DNA from: Cudoniella acicularis
Taxonomy: Eukaryota > Ascomycota > Leotiomycetes > Helotiales > Helotiaceae
Direction: 5' to 3'
NCBI GenBank assembly: GCA_013054445.1
Contig: JAAMPI010001133.1
Span: forward strand, 1-19,098
Length of the DNA: 19,098 nucleotides
The position numbers and the translations under genes are program-made. Under the pieces are notes generated by a model. That model was not told where the DNA came from and ran no database searches. It saw only the letters and a program-made list of their open reading frames with translations. Of the stretch, positions 10,747 through 18,585 are shown piece after piece; position 1 is the stretch's first letter, and every line of letters begins with the position of its first letter.

Positions 10747-10767
10747 AGACTTATCTGACCAGGCTCG
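10747..10767 (-). repeat. Right terminal inverted repeat of the MITE
   Basis: It begins AGACTTATCTG and ends CAGGCTCG, the inverted partner of 10497-10517 with one mismatch. Weaker similarity continues inwards, where several differences are G/A or C/T transitions. Confidence 0.88.
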
Positions 10768-12165
10768 TTATGTCTATCATGTGCACTGGATGTGTATGAT
10801 TTTTGGTATAGGGTTGATTACCTTCGCATTGTTCACGATCAATGTAATCGGATCTGTATTCTGTATTGAATCCTATCCGCAGATCGCTGGGTAAGCACAC
10901 ACATATTCACCCTCCTATCACTATCATTCCTCTCGGCATGTGAAAATCCGTACTAAGATTACTTTACAGTCCAGTTCTCGTCAACGTCTCCAGCTTCCGG
11001 AACATCATCGGCTTCGGCGTCGTCTACGGCGTGACAGACTGGGTTGCAATCCGCAGCTACATGGCCACATTCGGCATCCTGGCCGGCGTCATCGTCACCC
11101 TGTCCCTCCCCTTACCGCTGTTCTTCATCTACGGACGCAAGTGGAGGGAGTCGAGCAAGTTTGCGACTAAGATCCTAACCCATTCTTTCTAGGGTAGTGT
11201 AGGTCGCCAAGCAGGTCGCCAGGTTTTGTCAAGATGCGCCAGTTAGTTTATTCTTTGAGTTCCGACAGCTTTCAGTCTTGCACTTCAGTGGCCTGTACAA
11301 GAAATCAGCATGGCGCAAAGGCTTTGTACGTGCGCGTGCTAGGCGTAGGGAGAAATTCTGTCATGCGGCTGACAGTACTTCTCTCTAACTACGCTACAGC
11401 ATCTGTTATTATTTCTTTATTTTTTTTCACGTAAGATGAATTCTCGAATAAAACAGCTTACAACTGGATAAAATGCATTACGGAGTTACTGCGTTCTATA
11501 TCTATCTAAGTAGGTATTCATTAGTTCATCCATCTATTCATTTATTTACGGATTTCAAAAAACACCCCAAAATAATCTAGGTGACCATGCATGAAGACAC
11601 GTCGTTGTGCGAGTAATTCCGTAAAAAGAGAAGTCTAATTGTCTGTCTAAGAAAGAAAGAAGTACTCGAAGGAGCTCGGATTTAAGTACAAAAGCAAAGA
11701 AGCCAAACCTAAAATAGAAGTCAGGTGACTATAAAATATAAGTCTTGACACCATGTCCATTCATTCATCAGATCAACCCCATCTATATCGCACATTATAC
11801 AAATCCGATCAGTGCACGTCAGATTTATCAAACTCCATTCCAAATCTACTTTGTTTCCCTTCCCCCTCCCATTATGAAGGCGTCTCACGACACAATGCCA
11901 TACTATAAATCGTATACCAGTCTCAACGATGTATATTTTCTCTTGACTAGATTTCGATATATAAGCATATGCGCACAAAAACAGGCAGATAAATCGGCAT
12001 ATAAACAGCTAGCTTAAGCAATAAACTATAAGCCTGTTTTCTTTGTCTTGTTCTGTCGTTTAAGAGTACATAAATACACGTTAGTGAAGTACGAGGGGTA
12101 GCTGCTATCAATTAAGTTTTTGGCTGAAAAGCTTTTAAATTTAGTCAATAGCGATTTTTTAAGTT

Positions 12166-12185
12166 GGGGGGGGGGGGGGGGGGGG
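12166..12185 (+). repeat. Homopolymer of 20 G
   Basis: Twenty consecutive G (AAGTT before, CGCGG after) lie in otherwise AT-rich sequence. Such runs are unstable and hard to sequence, so the true length may differ. Confidence 0.9.
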
Positions 12186-12445
12186 CGCGGCTTTTTAAGG
12201 GGCTCGCTTAAGTGTGCTGCGACCCTTGGCCCCAGCTCTTACCTATTTAGATTATTGAAATTCGATATATGATGGGGGATTAAGTTAGATCTAGCACGAG
12301 GTAAAGGGATTCGGGAAAGTCAAGTCAACTACTATAGATATTATAAGTGAGCGTATAAGAAACCTAAATATTTATCAAAGTGCACGTTTTATTCGTATCT
12401 GAAGTTCAAACCATTACAATAAAGGAGACAGAATCCAGAACATGT

Positions 12446-12537
12446 CTAGGTAGGAGATAATAAAGAAAATATCAAATCTTTACCGATTTTCGAGATGACC
12501 GACGCTGCGTGCGTATTTTTAGGTCCTAGGTAGGAGA
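12446..12537 (+). repeat. Pair of 12-bp direct repeats, CTAGGTAGGAGA
   Basis: Identical 12-mers occur at 12446-12457 and 12526-12537, 80 bp apart, just downstream of the decarboxylase-like stop. They may be remnants of a small repeat or chance; no function is assigned. Confidence 0.5.
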
Positions 12538-12547
12538 ATCATCATCG

Positions 12548-13420
12548 CTATCCCTTATCTAACCTAAACGCCGCCGACAAGTCATCAACACCAGTGCTTT
12601 CCACAATCTGCGCCCTCACTACCTCCAGCACCGGAATTTCAGCCAGTCGCGACGCAGTATGGTGCAGCGTAGGGAGTTCTTTCCAGTTACGCGCATCAAA
12701 GCTAATCCTCGCGCCCTGGGCCACAGCTCTCCTCGTCAGCGCCGTGCTGACTGCAGGTCGGTTGGGTGGTGGTGCGAGGACGACGTACTCGTCGTCTGGT
12801 TTTCCTCGCTCGCCGACACGGGGGATGTAGCGATATACGAAGACGCCTTTTTCTTTCTCTATTTCCTTCCCCGCGGCACAAGACTGGGTTTGGGTCTCAG
12901 AAGTTTCTGGCTCAGGAGCATGATTCGGATCCTCACTCTCCTTCAGGTCCTCCCAGGCTAGTTTCCCGAACTGCTGCCCGCGCCAACTCGCACTGACTTC
13001 GAACGAGCCTTTCTCGTCCCGGACATCGATGTCACAAAACAGTTTCGGGAACCCTGCTTCCTCTCTCCCGCTCAGAATTGGGTCCGCGAGGTTCTCAAAC
13101 ATGAGCGTGAGGAAGCTGCCTAAGATGCTACTGCCGTCTTTCTTGGTATATCGAACGCCGTGCAGCATGAGGCTGGTCATGTCGTAGCCGGAACCGCCCA
13201 GCCATTCCATCTTGTCCAGCGTGGTACAGGTTAGTGTTGCTTCTGCGACGGTGCCGGGGGCCGCAAATGCGAATGAGTCATTGGGGAGCAGATTGTTGAG
13301 GAGTGTGCGGGAGGTCCTGAACCGGATTGATGCTTCGCGGAAGGTGGAGTGTGTTGCGTTTCGGCGGACTCCCTAGATGTCCTGACGGGGACCAGGCATT
13401 GGCCCAAAGGTGGTGGGCAT
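12548..13420 (-). pseudogene. Acetoacetate decarboxylase-like protein with in-frame stop near the N-terminus
   Basis: Read from ATG 13420, the frame starts MPTTFGPMPGPRQDI, meets a TAG at 13375-13373 (codon 16), then stays open for 275 more codons to a TAG at 12550-12548, about 290 aa in all. The body matches the acetoacetate decarboxylase superfamily: a helix with SFLTLMFENLADPILSGREE, then AGFPKLFCDID, and a C-terminal ITP-like strand region ending AAFRLDKG. The Lys in GFPK lines up with the Schiff-base lysine of the GYPKK motif in bacterial acetoacetate decarboxylase; the second Lys is Leu here. Fungal relatives often sit in secondary-metabolism clusters and may decarboxylate, cyclise or hydrolyse rather than act on acetoacetate. 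The next in-frame Met is at 13210, so re-initiation there would lose about 70 residues. An ATG at 13494 opens a different frame of about 87 codons that does not match the family. The gene lies about 200 bp downstream of monooxygenase 2 on the same strand. Confidence 0.8.
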
Positions 13421-13620
13421 CCGCCAGTATAGACTTGGGTTCTGTTTCCATCTCCAGAGGCGTAGTTGTTGGATTGAGTGGTGGAACTCGTCATGACTGA
13501 ATATTAGTTCCAATGTCTGCTGAAGAGCTGTCTACAGTGAGCAGTGTTCGGCCTATTATAGATGTGATGCGTACCACGAGAATTCAAATTTTCAGGACTT
13601 CCAATTGAAGTGTAAGGGAG

Positions 13621-15153
13621 TTACATCCTCGAATCAAGCATGCTCTTGATCTTAGTGACACGGGCCATCCGACACTCTTCACACAGCTTTAATCGCGCGG
13701 GAATCTCTTCGGATAAAGGGTTTGTAGAAAGAATGGTAGCCAAAGAAACGGCATCTTCAATTGCCATGCCAGTTTCTAGACCTTGGAAGAGAGCTAGACA
13801 AATCAGTACCGACATTTCCAGACACACAATTATAACTCGTACCTGGCGCCAAAGTATACGCTGCATTCCCAAGTAAAACGAATCGGCTTTGCGTCCAGTT
13901 GTCTAAAGACTTCATCTGGTAGACTCTATCAACCACCATATTGCTTGCATCAAAAGAGGACGCTAATGCTTTGACATGGGGTATCCCACTAAAAGCTTGC
14001 TGCAGAAAGGTTTTCTTTTCGGTGTCTAGAATGCTCGAACATCAGAATCATTCTGCTTCATAATTCTGACAGAAGACACGAGAAAGCAAGGCATTACCTT
14101 TGAAGTGGTGATCATCGCCTTGATAAACGCTGTACAAATGAACAGAGTTATCTTCTTCACCAAGGCAAGCTAGAGAGATTCTGTCGTCCTCAATCCAGCA
14201 GGTCAAGGTCCCAGAGTTCTTAGCTGCGCTATCCCGTTCGTCTTGCACCCACGCCTGTTTTGGTACACTGGTAGTGACTCCGTAAAGAGCACTTTGGATG
14301 GCACTGAGCTTTCCAACCCAGCCTTGGACCGCGTGTGAGACTAGGAGACGTCAGACTTTCGATCGTTCTATCAAAACCCCGAGAATTAGCAAGCTGGATT
14401 GACATCCTTACCAAAATCCCGTCTGCGCCGACAATCAAATCACCAGTGAACTTCTCCCTATTCTCTAAGACCACAGTCCCCTTCTCAACATCAAGATCAA
14501 CCACCGAGATTTCTTGTACAGAATATAATGTGTCTCCAGCTGTATTCTTTGTCGTCACAACAGAAAGAAGCTCGTTGAACAACTTTAGCTGTTTAGCGAT
14601 TCGCCAAGCCTAGTAGGACATCAACTTTCCACCAACCAGTATTTTCAGTATGCTTAAGCAGACCTACAGATTGCCACATTTTGCCCTGTGATTGATAGTC
14701 CACGGACGATATCTGGGTACCATTTTGGGCGTATTCGTTAACCTGCCATAAATCATCTCAGCGAGCAGTCCATCAGCGCTCCACACATCTCTCCCTTTTC
14801 TCCTTGCAACCCAGAAGCGTGATATCACTTACTCGACAAATCTCACCCCCACCAACACTTTCAGCACTAACACCTAGCCTTTCTAATACACTAGTGATAT
14901 TTGGCGTCAAATGCACAACTCCCGGGAAGACTTCATTCGGGACACTCGAGGATCGGAAGATCTTCAACCCAAATCAACGCTATGCACCTACAAGCTATCA
15001 CGAAAGACACAGCATGCAGCATGTTCTCACCGTAACTTTGTGTCCCTGTTTCAAAAAATCAGAAGCTGCAATAAGACCATCGAGCCCGTCACCGATCACC
15101 AGCACGTGCAGCGGAGCTGCGTCTCTGCCGTCGGGGTGGGAATACCCGTTCAT
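13621..15153 (-). CDS. FAD-dependent monooxygenase 2 (salicylate hydroxylase-like), probably frameshifted
   Basis: Seven exons are inferred (minus strand): 15153-15031, 14961-14833, 14742-14668, 14609-14412, 14340-14098, 14025-13843 and 13781-13621, about 360-370 aa. Motifs: LVIGDGLDGLIAA (GxGxxG at residues 21-26); FPGVVHLTPNITSVLERLGV; GDLIVGADGI (second FAD motif); TCWIEDDRISLACL; and LLGNAAYTLAPG then GMAIEDAVSLA (GD motif region). The usual Asp of GDAAH is Asn here, removing a FAD-ribityl contact. Exon 5 starting at the first AG after a CTGAC branch reads in the wrong frame: the family-like SHAVQGWVGK needs a shift at the CACAC repeat around 14333-14338. If splicing instead uses the AAG ending at 14309, the frame closes at 359 aa but about ten conserved-looking residues are lost. 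Either the gene is recently damaged or it uses an unusual acceptor. It would hydroxylate a cluster intermediate using FAD and NAD(P)H. Confidence 0.78.
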
Positions 15154-15993
15154 CACTGCGGTATGGTGGAGCTTATCTCTGACTGGAAATAGAGAAACTT
15201 GGATGATAGCGGATTGGAAAATGGTGCTGGAGTACTGTGATATACGCATTTCTACACATAATTGTTTATATCTAATTGACAACTCTTCGATCAGTGAACT
15301 ACCTCGGATGGTGCGGGGCACTCGAACCTCACTGCTCGGACAGCGGGGCGTTGTGTACTCGAAGAGAAAGGCAGTTCCTGATGAAAAACACTGGAGATAT
15401 TGCAATTCTCTAGCGGGAATTCGAATTATTCTCTCAAGCTTGTGGAGGAATGAATTATGTTTTCAAATGAAGGCTTTCGGGTCCAGGAGACTTTACTACT
15501 TTCCTATTATTTTTCACCATCGTCATTGTGATTTTATGGCTACGTTGTTTTACGAATGGGAAGTGAGGCCAACCGGAATGATTGACAACCAGTTTTGGTT
15601 GGAATACTATAAGTAGAGCGCTTCAGTAAAATTCCAGGTCAAGTGTTCTGGTCAATTTGAGGCAGCCTGGATGGCAAAGGTCCGGCAGCATTTAATAGCA
15701 GGTATCTACTTTATAAGGACGATTATTAAAATAGAAGTTTGACCATTATGTCTTCCGTAGCCTGGGAGTCCCGCTGGTGGGGTTCTATACTCAAAGAGAT
15801 CTAGTTTTAAAAAAACACCTCTGTTGCAAATTTCATGTGATGATCAAATAGAGAGGTTGGAACGAAGGATTGGGCTGCAGAATGAACTCTCCCACACACC
15901 TTAGTGATGTGCATGAAACAGTTAAATCTTTCACACTACAAAATTTTTGCAGCCTAAGACTTTTACTACAGTGACTAGTATGTACTGTACATA
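15154..15993. other. Spacer and upstream region of monooxygenase 2
   Basis: These 840 bases lie between the ATG of monooxygenase 2 and the stop of the FMN reductase, both on the minus strand. They should contain the monooxygenase 2 promoter and the reductase 3' end. The plus-strand ORF that overlaps much of it (14804-15616) is antisense to monooxygenase 2 exons and shows no family motifs. Confidence 0.5.
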
Positions 15994-16980
15994 TCAAACT
16001 GTGCTAGGAAGTTTGGCAAGCCAAGCGTCGTCGAGAACTTTCAGTTCCTCCCTCCGCTTTTGCACAGAAGCCATCTGCGGCCTCAGATTCTCCGAAATGC
16101 GTCTTATCTCCTGCAAATGGATCTCCTTTCCTAATTCTCTGAACGGAGAAAGCTTCTGTCCTGCTTCGTCAAATGCTGCGCTCACGATCTGTTCTCCAGA
16201 CGCATCGGTACGAACCACGAGTCGTCCTCTTGATCCGCACGTGGCGCATTCGATTTCATTCCCAGGCATCATAATAATCATGTCCAAGTGACACAGTGGA
16301 CAAGCGCCTTGATGCTCACCCAAGAACTCAGCATTCTCCTTTCCAGCTTGCGAGACCAGCGCTCGGCCAAGCTCCTCCGCTTTGCGAATTGCTTCAGCAT
16401 TGAGGAGAACGGATCCAGGCAGACCGCAGCTGTGGACTTGGAACTGCGACACTACTTGCACGCCCATGGAAAACCACATCTGCTGCATAATCGGCAGACC
16501 AAAAGGCGTCCATTCAGTTCTTTCCGCGCCGCCTACCGCTATCAGGCCGGCAACGCGAGGCTTGAACAAAAGGTCGTCTTCGGCAGTATATGTGCCGCCT
16601 TGCATCTTCCGCCGGAACCGCACCATGGCCGTGTCTTGAAACGGGCCCATTGTCTTGTCTTGAAAATGCTTGACGATGCCTGGAATCACCCTTGAGTAAA
16701 TTGGGCAGGAAAAAATGATAATATCTGCCTCCATGATCAGTTTCAACGCAAAAGGCCGGTCGTCCGGTACTGAGAGGTCGGCTTTGATCTCTTCGATAGC
16801 CCCCTTGGCAGATTCGAGATCAGAGGCTTGAAGGTGGCTTGGAATCGACATTTCGGGGATTCGGATGAAGTTGATCTCTGTGTCCTTTGGAGCTGCCTCC
16901 TGCGCAGCTTGAAGCGCACATTTGAGGAGGATCTCAGAGTTCCCATTGACAGAACCGCCAGAAAGGCCGAGCACCTTCAT
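15994..16980 (-). CDS. NADPH-dependent FMN reductase-like flavoprotein with C-terminal zinc ribbon
   Basis: A single uninterrupted frame of 328 aa. The N-terminus MKVLGLSGGSVNGNSEILL is the flavin-phosphate loop of flavodoxin-like NADPH-dependent FMN reductases, and ADIIIFSCPIYSRVIPGIVK (residues 85-104) is the second flavin contact with its conserved CPIY. VAGLIAVGGAE near residue 145 is the third strand-loop. Residues 227-248 form C-x2-C and C-x2-C pairs (CPLC, CATC), a likely zinc ribbon not found in minimal members. A charged C-terminal tail of about 70 residues follows. The family reduces FMN with NAD(P)H or acts on quinones and azo compounds, so it may supply reduced flavin or reduce a cluster intermediate. 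It is intronless, unlike its neighbours, and shares a 331-bp bidirectional promoter with the metallo-hydrolase gene. Confidence 0.87.
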   Translation of the reverse strand: MKVLGLSGGSVNGNSEILLKCALQAAQEAAPKDTEINFIRIPEMSIPSHLQASDLESAKGAIEEIKADLSVPDDRPFALKLIMEADIIIFSCPIYSRVIPGIVKHFQDKTMGPFQDTAMVRFRRKMQGGTYTAEDDLLFKPRVAGLIAVGGAERTEWTPFGLPIMQQMWFSMGVQVVSQFQVHSCGLPGSVLLNAEAIRKAEELGRALVSQAGKENAEFLGEHQGACPLCHLDMIIMMPGNEIECATCGSRGRLVVRTDASGEQIVSAAFDEAGQKLSPFRELGKEIHLQEIRRISENLRPQMASVQKRREELKVLDDAWLAKLPSTV

Positions 16981-17311
16981 CTTTTCCCTTGTTCTCCTAA
17001 TTGCTCAGCTCGGATCTCTGGGGGGTTCTGGGATGGAGGCGGACAATAAATGTGGCAGACATCAGTGAGAATTAGATACTTTTCTTTCAAGCCTACAAGA
17101 AGGTAGTTGTGTGATATTAAGCCTCAACTGGAACCCGGATACAGTCGGTGCGGATGTGTGGGGAAGTCCCCGAACCCCACATGCCGCTTGGACTGCAAGC
17201 TCGGGATGACTTGCAAACCTCTTACCGGACTCTGACCCCGGGACGGCTTGAGCTGTCGACGAGTATAATATTCTGCGACGCAAGAGCAATACATGCTCAA
17301 TGTCATCAATT
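16981..17311. promoter_or_regulatory. Bidirectional promoter between FMN reductase and metallo-hydrolase genes
   Basis: This 331-bp head-to-head spacer separates two intact genes, suggesting shared regulation. It contains several CGG triplets (CCCGGATACAGTCGGTGCGG near 17135-17154), which could serve zinc-cluster regulators, but no clear symmetric site was found. Confidence 0.5.
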
Positions 17312-18513
17312 ATGGCCTCTCTCTCAGAATCCGATACGACTTTGGAGTGGTTCGGTGAGATTACTTCAACTAAACCCAGAACAGGCCGTCCATATACTGT
17401 GTGCACCTGCTGACTCGCGGGCTAGGAGCAACGACCTTTCGGCTCAGGACCAAAGGAATCACCATCTTCCTTGATAGCTGGCTTGATCGCCCCAGCAACC
17501 TGCCACAGTACCTCTCTGTAGACCAGGTGGAAGAATGCGATTACATCTTCATCAGCCATGCGCATTTCGACCAGTAAGTCTTCGGCCCTGCACTTCTGAA
17601 ATGTCCCTACTGAATCATCATCTCCTTGATCAGCCTCCCTGGCGCCGACCGCTTGGCCAAGCGCACTGGCGCGATCATCGTCGGGAACGGCGAGGTAATC
17701 AGTGTGATGCGAGCGGCTGGCGTTCCAGAACAACAGCTGATGGCGGCTTCCGGTGGAGAACGCATCCCATTGTTCACCGCTGCTCAGTGGCGGGATGCGA
17801 GGACACAAGCCACCTCAGCCGCCAAATCTCCTCCAGGTCCGCCATCCGGGCCTCCGGGTCCTCCGACGCCGGATCCCTCGCTCGCAGTGATGGCGGTTCA
17901 TGTGTGGCCGTCGCTGCATTGCTTGATGCCGTCTGGTGACCATCGTTCGTTCCCCGAGACCATCGACACAGGAACAGTGTATACGGGTTCTGCGACCTAC
18001 GCTTGCACGATGGACATTACCCGCGCGTTAACCTATGGCTTGGGCAACCTGGCGAAGCTTCCGAAGCTTCCACCGCAAATGCCAGAGGACATGCAGAAAT
18101 TCATTAGCTATCTGAAAGACACGGAGGCCAACAAATGCTCTTTTTTTGATGGAGGCCAGCTGATGTACAATTTCGTCGGAGGCTCAAAAACAGTCTTGTG
18201 GAGTGGCCACCTTGGTGGCTATAGCGGGGTGCTCAAAGAGATTCGCCCGCAGCCAGACATTGCCATCCTCGGGATTGCTGGCCGTGGTAATTTGAATGGC
18301 CGTCCGTACGTTGGTTCTTCAGCACAGTTTGCAACGGAGGAAATCAAATGGTTGGGAGAGCCGGGAAAGGTGATCTGGTGCTTACACGACCAAGGGCTTT
18401 TGAATCCCAAGTATATTGACACCCGTGCGGCGACGGAGATGGTTCACAGAGAAACTCGCAGTCGAGTGGTGGACCTCAAGCATGCCGAAGTATATAAGCT
18501 ATTTGAAGCATAG
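17312..18513 (+). CDS. Metallo-beta-lactamase-fold (UlaG-like) metal-dependent hydrolase
   Basis: Three exons are inferred: 17312-17354, 17426-17573 and 17634-18513, giving 356 aa. Intron 1 (71 nt) has a CTGAC branch point; intron 2 (60 nt) splits the last His codon of the metal motif. The N-terminus MASLSESDTTLEWFG joins ATTFRLRTKGITIFLDSW, the opening strands of the fold. The motif ISHAHFDH gives H59-x-H61-x-D63-H64, the dinuclear-metal signature, followed by LPGADRLAKRTGAIIVGNG. Later candidate ligands are His153 or His159 (VHVWPSLHC), Asp near ILGIAGRGN, and His315 (CLHDQ). Residues 129-146 carry a short collagen-like run (PPGPPSGPPGPP), probably a surface loop. All frames are intact. The superfamily hydrolyses lactones, thioesters or phosphoesters; here it may open a lactone or release an intermediate. 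The ATG was chosen because exon 1 supplies the LEWFG start typical of this fungal group. Confidence 0.88.
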
Positions 18514-18585
18514 AATCTAGTTTAGTATTGCAACTCCTGAAAAGATCTGCTTTCCCTGTGCAATATGGCTACATTTTTGAGCTGG

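Larger units (their letters stand above)
10497..10767. mobile_element. MITE-like non-autonomous DNA transposon inserted in the MFS exon
   Basis: The element is 271 bp, with 21-bp terminal inverted repeats matching at 20 of 21 positions. It is flanked on both sides by TTA (10494-10496 and 10768-10770), which fits a 3-bp target duplication. The interior is strongly AT-rich, especially 10590-10740, and encodes no transposase. Removing the element plus one TTA joins ACT-TA to T-GTC-TAT and restores the MFS frame, which dates the insertion after the gene formed. A TTA/TAA duplication is typical of the PIF/Harbinger superfamily, but the terminal bases CGAGCC are not ones I can tie to a named family. 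Confidence 0.88.
8880..11192 (+). pseudogene. MFS transporter (DHA1, multidrug/polyamine type), disrupted by three lesions
   Basis: Exons are inferred at 8880-9044, 9115-9171, 9239-9741, 9800-9962, 10016-10496 continued at 10771-10890, and 10970-11192. The family is clear from EGTTRLYEGG/TLQLVPMPSSHPD and WRKIVAMVSVIS at the N-terminus, a Gly/Ser-rich loop after the first membrane segment, GARCAQAIGAGAVESLVPLV, SLGVNTNYIVARLGWEWLYY, and VPETRWHR before the central loop. The C-terminal half ends near FFIYGRKWRE. There are three lesions. (1) The G run at 8999-9004 is one base too short, shifting the frame between YEGG and TLQLVP. (2) A TAG at 9132-9134 lies between LNMA and WRKIVA in the conserved N-terminal motif. 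(3) A 271-bp element at 10497-10767 sits inside an exon. Adding one base to the G run and removing the element with one TTA copy gives 1713 nt, exactly 571 codons. As written it cannot make a full transporter. Its ancestral role was probably export of the cluster product or uptake of a substrate. Confidence 0.9.
11193..12547. other. AT-rich spacer between MFS and decarboxylase-like genes
   Basis: About 1.35 kb without a supported gene. It holds a degenerate CATC/ATTCAT-type tract near 11515-11550, many short A/T homopolymers, a 20-base G run, a 12-bp direct repeat, and a 13-bp CTTTTAAATTTAG shared with the interior of the MITE. Open frames here (for example 11745-12017) have low-complexity translations and no motifs. 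It marks the junction between plus-strand and minus-strand halves of the cluster and looks like a graveyard of degraded repeats. Confidence 0.5.

Noticed and set aside
10497..10767. The MITE acting as a spliced introner-like intron
   Set aside because: A GTCAGA at 10505 and CTGACCAG near 10755-10762 look like splice signals, but the branch motif is adjacent to the acceptor, and splicing there would leave 16 extra bases (with the duplicated TTA), which shifts the frame. No other donor-acceptor pair restores it.
11745..12017. Small plus-strand ORF of 90 codons in the AT-rich spacer
   Set aside because: No domain, low-complexity AT-rich codons, and a similar-length ORF on the opposite strand; taken as chance.
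7396..13375. UAG reassigned to an amino acid or programmed readthrough
   Set aside because: Most genes in the window end in TAG, which argues against reassignment. The bases after the internal TAGs (ATT, TGG, GGA) do not match known readthrough contexts such as CARYYA, and other lesions in the same genes point to decay.
14804..15616. Plus-strand ORF of 270 codons
   Set aside because: It is the antisense shadow of monooxygenase 2 exons 1 and 2 plus spacer, with no motifs.
17148..17474. Plus-strand ORF of 108 codons upstream of the metallo-hydrolase
   Set aside because: It is in a different frame from the WFG/ATTFRLRTKG start of the hydrolase and crosses its first intron; no motif of its own.
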